DNA of 64,000 nt from NCBI RefSeq assembly GCF_026241195.1, contig NZ_JAPFQO010000001.1, positions 372,001 to 436,000 on the forward strand, in the 5' to 3' direction. Positions 61,482 to 64,000 of the stretch are shown in pieces (within the stretch, counting starts at the first letter, position 1; every line of letters starts with the position of its first letter). This DNA is from Pontibacter anaerobius. Lineage in GTDB: Bacteria; Bacteroidota; Bacteroidia; Cytophagales; Hymenobacteraceae. The notes under the pieces are model-generated. The model did no database searches. It saw only the letters and a list, made by a program, of their open reading frames with translations, and had not been told where the DNA came from. Made by a program: the position numbers and the translations under genes.

Positions 61482-61489
61482 CAAATATA
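61482..61489 (-). promoter_or_regulatory. -7 element TATATTTG before the unknown exported protein
   Basis: Exact TAnnTTTG match on the minus strand, 45 bases before the start codon. It partly overlaps an AAGTATA heptamer (61487-61493 read in reverse). Confidence 0.5.
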
Positions 61490-61530
61490 CTTTAAGCGCA
61501 AACTTTTTCATCCAAAAGTGCCCCTTTTAT

Positions 61531-62931
61531 CTATTTCACTACCAGCTTCCCGCTGCCAACCGGCTTAAAGCGACTATAGATAGTGTAAAAGTATAAACCA
61601 CTGGAAAATGAGGCCGGCCTGGCAAAGTGGTTCTTCCCGGGTTTTAGTTTAAGAGCTGCTGTCCTTTTGCCATTGGCATCGAAAAAGTGCACGAACATTC
61701 CCGGCATGTCGGGGGCCTCCACGATAAACTTATTGGCAACAGGGTTGGGGTAAAGTGTGAACCCTGGCTCTTTCAGGCCGCCTTCGGAGGAGGTGGGCTG
61801 GTGCTCGCCAACATATACATAGGTGAATTCCCAGGCGGCGCTAGGGTAATAGGAATCGGACTGAGGGTGTTTTTCTTGAGATAAAGCGGATAAGGCTATT
61901 ATATACGGATGTTCCCGTACCATTTCCGGGGCAGGTGTGAATGACACAGTTACAGCTTTTCCATCAGCAGAGTCGCGGACGGCCACGTTGACAGGCACTA
62001 GCTCCAGGGTGTCAATCTCGCTGTGGAGCATGGCTTTAACGGACGTAGCGCTGTTAGGGTGTTTCCGTAGGAAGTACTCCAGTTTGAAAAGCTCACCCGG
62101 CTTCACGTTCACAGAGCCGTCATCGTTCTGCGTGAGGCGGCCTTTATTCAGCAAGGCCAGGCTTGGCGCGATATCTTTTTCTTTAGGCGCTATGATGACC
62201 ATAAAGTCTGCCACTCCCAGCCCCTGTACCAGGCCGTTGCGGTATTCTATCATCTGTACGGCAATGGCGTACCTGCCAGCTGCTGCGGGAGCATCCCACC
62301 TCAGTTCCCCATACTCATCAATAGTCAGCCCATTGGGTATCTCATAACCTGGCACATTTCTTATATTACCTTCTCTGTCTTGCATCTTAAGGGTTACAAG
62401 CTGGTAGATAAGTTTGTCGCCGTCGGCATCGTATGCGGCTAAATTGTGCTTTAAAGGCTCACCCACACTTCCCTCCAGAATAGGTAGGCCTGCCAGGTGG
62501 ATGCCATGGCGGTTAGCGCTCAGCGGGTTCGCGATTACGGTGGTATAAGCGTAATAACTCAGTATATCTGAAGGTGACTGCATGTTGAGGATGTTGTGAT
62601 CCCTGTTCGGCCCGATCCATCCCACAGTGTAATTGCCTGGGGTGGCATAGGTATACGTCCAACGGAACAGCTCCAAATCGTAGACATCGTTATACCTTTT
62701 AACTGAGGCCCGAGGTACAATTACTGAGTTTCCGTCACCCATCTGAGCAGTAATATCAGGGTCCTCCGCTGTAGAAAAATGGTTGGTTATTAATGTTAGC
62801 GTAAAGTTGAAATTTCGGGGATTCTGCGGATCGACAGTATAGCTGATAAAACCACCATTAATGTGGGTGGCTCGCGCCAACACAGGCAGCAGCAGGAACG
62901 CTAATACGCTGAGGTATAGTTTTGTTTTCAT
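61531..62931 (-). CDS. T9SS-secreted protein with C-terminal sorting domain
   Basis: 466 residues from the ATG at 62929-62931, where a signal peptide starts (MKTKLYLSVLAFLLLPVLA). The middle is beta-rich, with several immunoglobulin-like sections. The C-terminal 80 residues begin with GFTLYPNPVANKFIVEAPDM and end SGKLVVK, which is a type A sorting domain. Family role: the CTD directs transport by the type IX secretion system and attachment to the cell surface. The function of the cargo part is unknown. Confidence 0.85.
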   Translation of the reverse strand: MKTKLYLSVLAFLLLPVLARATHINGGFISYTVDPQNPRNFNFTLTLITNHFSTAEDPDITAQMGDGNSVIVPRASVKRYNDVYDLELFRWTYTYATPGNYTVGWIGPNRDHNILNMQSPSDILSYYAYTTVIANPLSANRHGIHLAGLPILEGSVGEPLKHNLAAYDADGDKLIYQLVTLKMQDREGNIRNVPGYEIPNGLTIDEYGELRWDAPAAAGRYAIAVQMIEYRNGLVQGLGVADFMVIIAPKEKDIAPSLALLNKGRLTQNDDGSVNVKPGELFKLEYFLRKHPNSATSVKAMLHSEIDTLELVPVNVAVRDSADGKAVTVSFTPAPEMVREHPYIIALSALSQEKHPQSDSYYPSAAWEFTYVYVGEHQPTSSEGGLKEPGFTLYPNPVANKFIVEAPDMPGMFVHFFDANGKRTAALKLKPGKNHFARPASFSSGLYFYTIYSRFKPVGSGKLVVK

Positions 62932-63087
62932 AAGTATGCGAGGCAATGGTCTAATGGACAATATACATAAGTATAACGATACTGTAGATTTTTATATTTA
63001 ATTAATTTGTGAAAATAATTATAATTTATGCGGTGCAAGTAAAGCCGCATAGAACCTATACAACTTGGTTGGTGTTGGAGAGGCTGG

Positions 63088-63095
63088 TAACTTTG
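63088..63095 (+). promoter_or_regulatory. Promoter of the split 5'-nucleotidase genes
   Basis: TAACTTTG is an exact -7 element, with TTG at 63065-63067 about 20 bases upstream as the -33 part. The start codon of the next gene is 22 bases downstream. Best-supported promoter in this window. Confidence 0.65.
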
Positions 63096-63117
63096 GAGCC
63101 AAACCCTATATAAGCCC

Positions 63118-63873
63118 ATGAAAAGTAATTTCTCTAAAGTGCTGGCTGTGTTGGCGCTTTCGTTAAGTATAGCCGGCTGCCAGCGCCCATGGGTAGCCTC
63201 ACCCTCCCTGAGTGAAACCGATGTGCCGGTAGACCAGTCCATCGCCCCAGACCCGGAAATGGAGGCGCAGATAGCCCCTTATCGCGAAGAGGTAACCATG
63301 AAGATGTCGGAAGTGGTGGGTACCGCGCCCGTGGCCCTGAGCAAGGGAGACTACGAATCGCCGCTGGGTAATTTTGTGGTGGATCTGCAACTGGAGCAGG
63401 CCGCACCACTCTACAAAAAGCCGATAGACCTGTCGCTGACTACAAACGGCGGCCTGCGCGTGCCGCTGCCGGAGGGCAAGATTACAACGGGTAATGTATT
63501 CGAGCTGATGCCTTTCGAGAACGAGCTGGTGGTACTTACCCTGAAAGGAGAGACGGTAAAGCAGCTGTTCGACTACGCCGCCGGGCGTAAGAATGCCCCC
63601 ATCGGCAACGCCACCTATACCGTGCAAAACGGCAAGGCCACAGCCATCAACATCGGCGGCAAGCCTTTCGACCCGGGCAAGACTTACACGTTGGTTACTT
63701 CCAATTACCTGGCCGGCGGCGGCGATGACCTGAGTATGCTGAAGAATGCGGTGAAGTATGAAAACGTGGGCTTGCTGCTACGCGATGCTATCCTGCAGCA
63801 CATACGGCAGCTAACCGAGGCTGGCAAACCAGTTACAGCCGATACTACAAAAAGAGTGACCATCCTCCCTTAA
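63118..63873 (+). CDS. 5'-nucleotidase C-terminal domain lipoprotein
   Basis: 251 residues. Signal peptide ending AGC (cysteine 21, SLSIAGCQRP). The rest is the 5'-nucleotidase C-terminal (substrate-binding) domain: LGNFVVDLQLEQAAP, LSLTTNGGLRVPLPEGKITTGNVFELMPFENELVVLTLKGETV and YTLVTSNYLAGGGDD. The catalytic metallophosphatase domain is missing from this gene and is supplied by the next one. So the two-domain enzyme is split, with the C-terminal domain encoded first. Periplasmic hydrolysis of nucleotides is the family role. Confidence 0.88.
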   Translation: MKSNFSKVLAVLALSLSIAGCQRPWVASPSLSETDVPVDQSIAPDPEMEAQIAPYREEVTMKMSEVVGTAPVALSKGDYESPLGNFVVDLQLEQAAPLYKKPIDLSLTTNGGLRVPLPEGKITTGNVFELMPFENELVVLTLKGETVKQLFDYAAGRKNAPIGNATYTVQNGKATAINIGGKPFDPGKTYTLVTSNYLAGGGDDLSMLKNAVKYENVGLLLRDAILQHIRQLTEAGKPVTADTTKRVTILP

Positions 63874-63885
63874 CCATACTTTAAA

Positions 63886-64000
63886 ATGAGAAGAAGAGAC
63901 TTTCTGAAAACTACGGCAGTAGGGGCGGCTGGTATCAGCCTGCTGGGCGTTCCGTTCTCTGCCGAGGCCGCGCAAAGTATAAACCTCACCATCCTGCACA
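63886..64000 (+). CDS. Metallophosphatase (5'-nucleotidase N-terminal half), cut by window edge
   Basis: First 38 codons only. The N-terminus MRRRDFLKTTAVGAAGISLLG has a twin-arginine-like signal, followed by INLTILH, the start of the metallophosphoesterase domain (ILHTND in the family; the window ends inside it). Thirteen bases separate it from the preceding C-terminal-domain gene, so the two probably form an operon making one nucleotidase from two chains. Confidence 0.75.
   Translation, partial: MRRRDFLKTTAVGAAGISLLGVPFSAEAAQSINLTILH

Overview
The window is a chromosomal segment of a Gram-negative member of the Bacteroidota, most likely Cytophagales and close to Hymenobacteraceae (Pontibacter-like). 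The evidence is a secreted protein with a type IX secretion C-terminal sorting domain, many lipoproteins with Bacteroidota-style signal peptides, repeated TAnnTTTG promoter elements, few obvious Shine-Dalgarno sites, and the recurring split two-gene methylmalonyl-CoA mutase. Apart from one RAYT transposase and dispersed repeats there is no phage, plasmid, CRISPR, rRNA or tRNA signal. Most of the content is core housekeeping.

Layout. 1-5 kb: an M16 peptidase (cut by the window edge), two lipoproteins, a heptosyltransferase-like GT9 enzyme and two AT-rich membrane-protein genes. 5-10 kb: Xaa-Pro aminopeptidase, an OmpA/TSP3 porin-like protein and the pyrR-pyrB pair. 10-17 kb: unknown exported proteins, an EVE-domain protein, two related small membrane proteins, a PolX with a degraded polymerase site, and a second GT9 enzyme. 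17-24 kb: serS, rho, a UbiA-type prenyltransferase, a methyltransferase. 24-31 kb: PBP1A, an epimerase, FolE and a QueD/PTPS-like enzyme. 31-36 kb: the rpsP-rimM-trmD-rplS ribosomal operon, an acyl-lipid desaturase, a cation transporter, a pseudouridine synthase. 36-41.6 kb: panB, LptD, an amidase and an MCE protein (cell-envelope building). 41.7-48 kb: acyl-CoA carboxylase beta subunit, a SirB1-type protein, a redoxin, a phosphopantetheinyl transferase, WD40 and DivIVA-domain proteins, folB. 48-60 kb: meaB, a trehalase, a RAYT/REP cassette and the two methylmalonyl-CoA mutase subunits. 60-64 kb: small unknowns, the T9SS cargo protein, and a 5'-nucleotidase split into two genes.

Functional links. 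The carboxylase beta subunit, the two mutase subunits and the MeaB GTPase together suggest a propionyl-/methylmalonyl-CoA to succinyl-CoA route. FolE, the QueD-like enzyme and FolB belong to pterin/folate metabolism. LptD, the amidase, MCE, PBP1A and the GT9 enzymes serve the envelope.

The strongest unexplained signal is not a gene. The heptamer AAGTATA (or its complement TATACTT) occurs roughly 150 times, about twenty times the random expectation, in every reading frame, on both strands, in genes and between them, and it flanks many terminator hairpins. A second layer consists of four diverged copies of a modular intergenic repeat several hundred bases long, clusters of short REP-like hairpins, and a RAYT gene with its own inverted REP pair.
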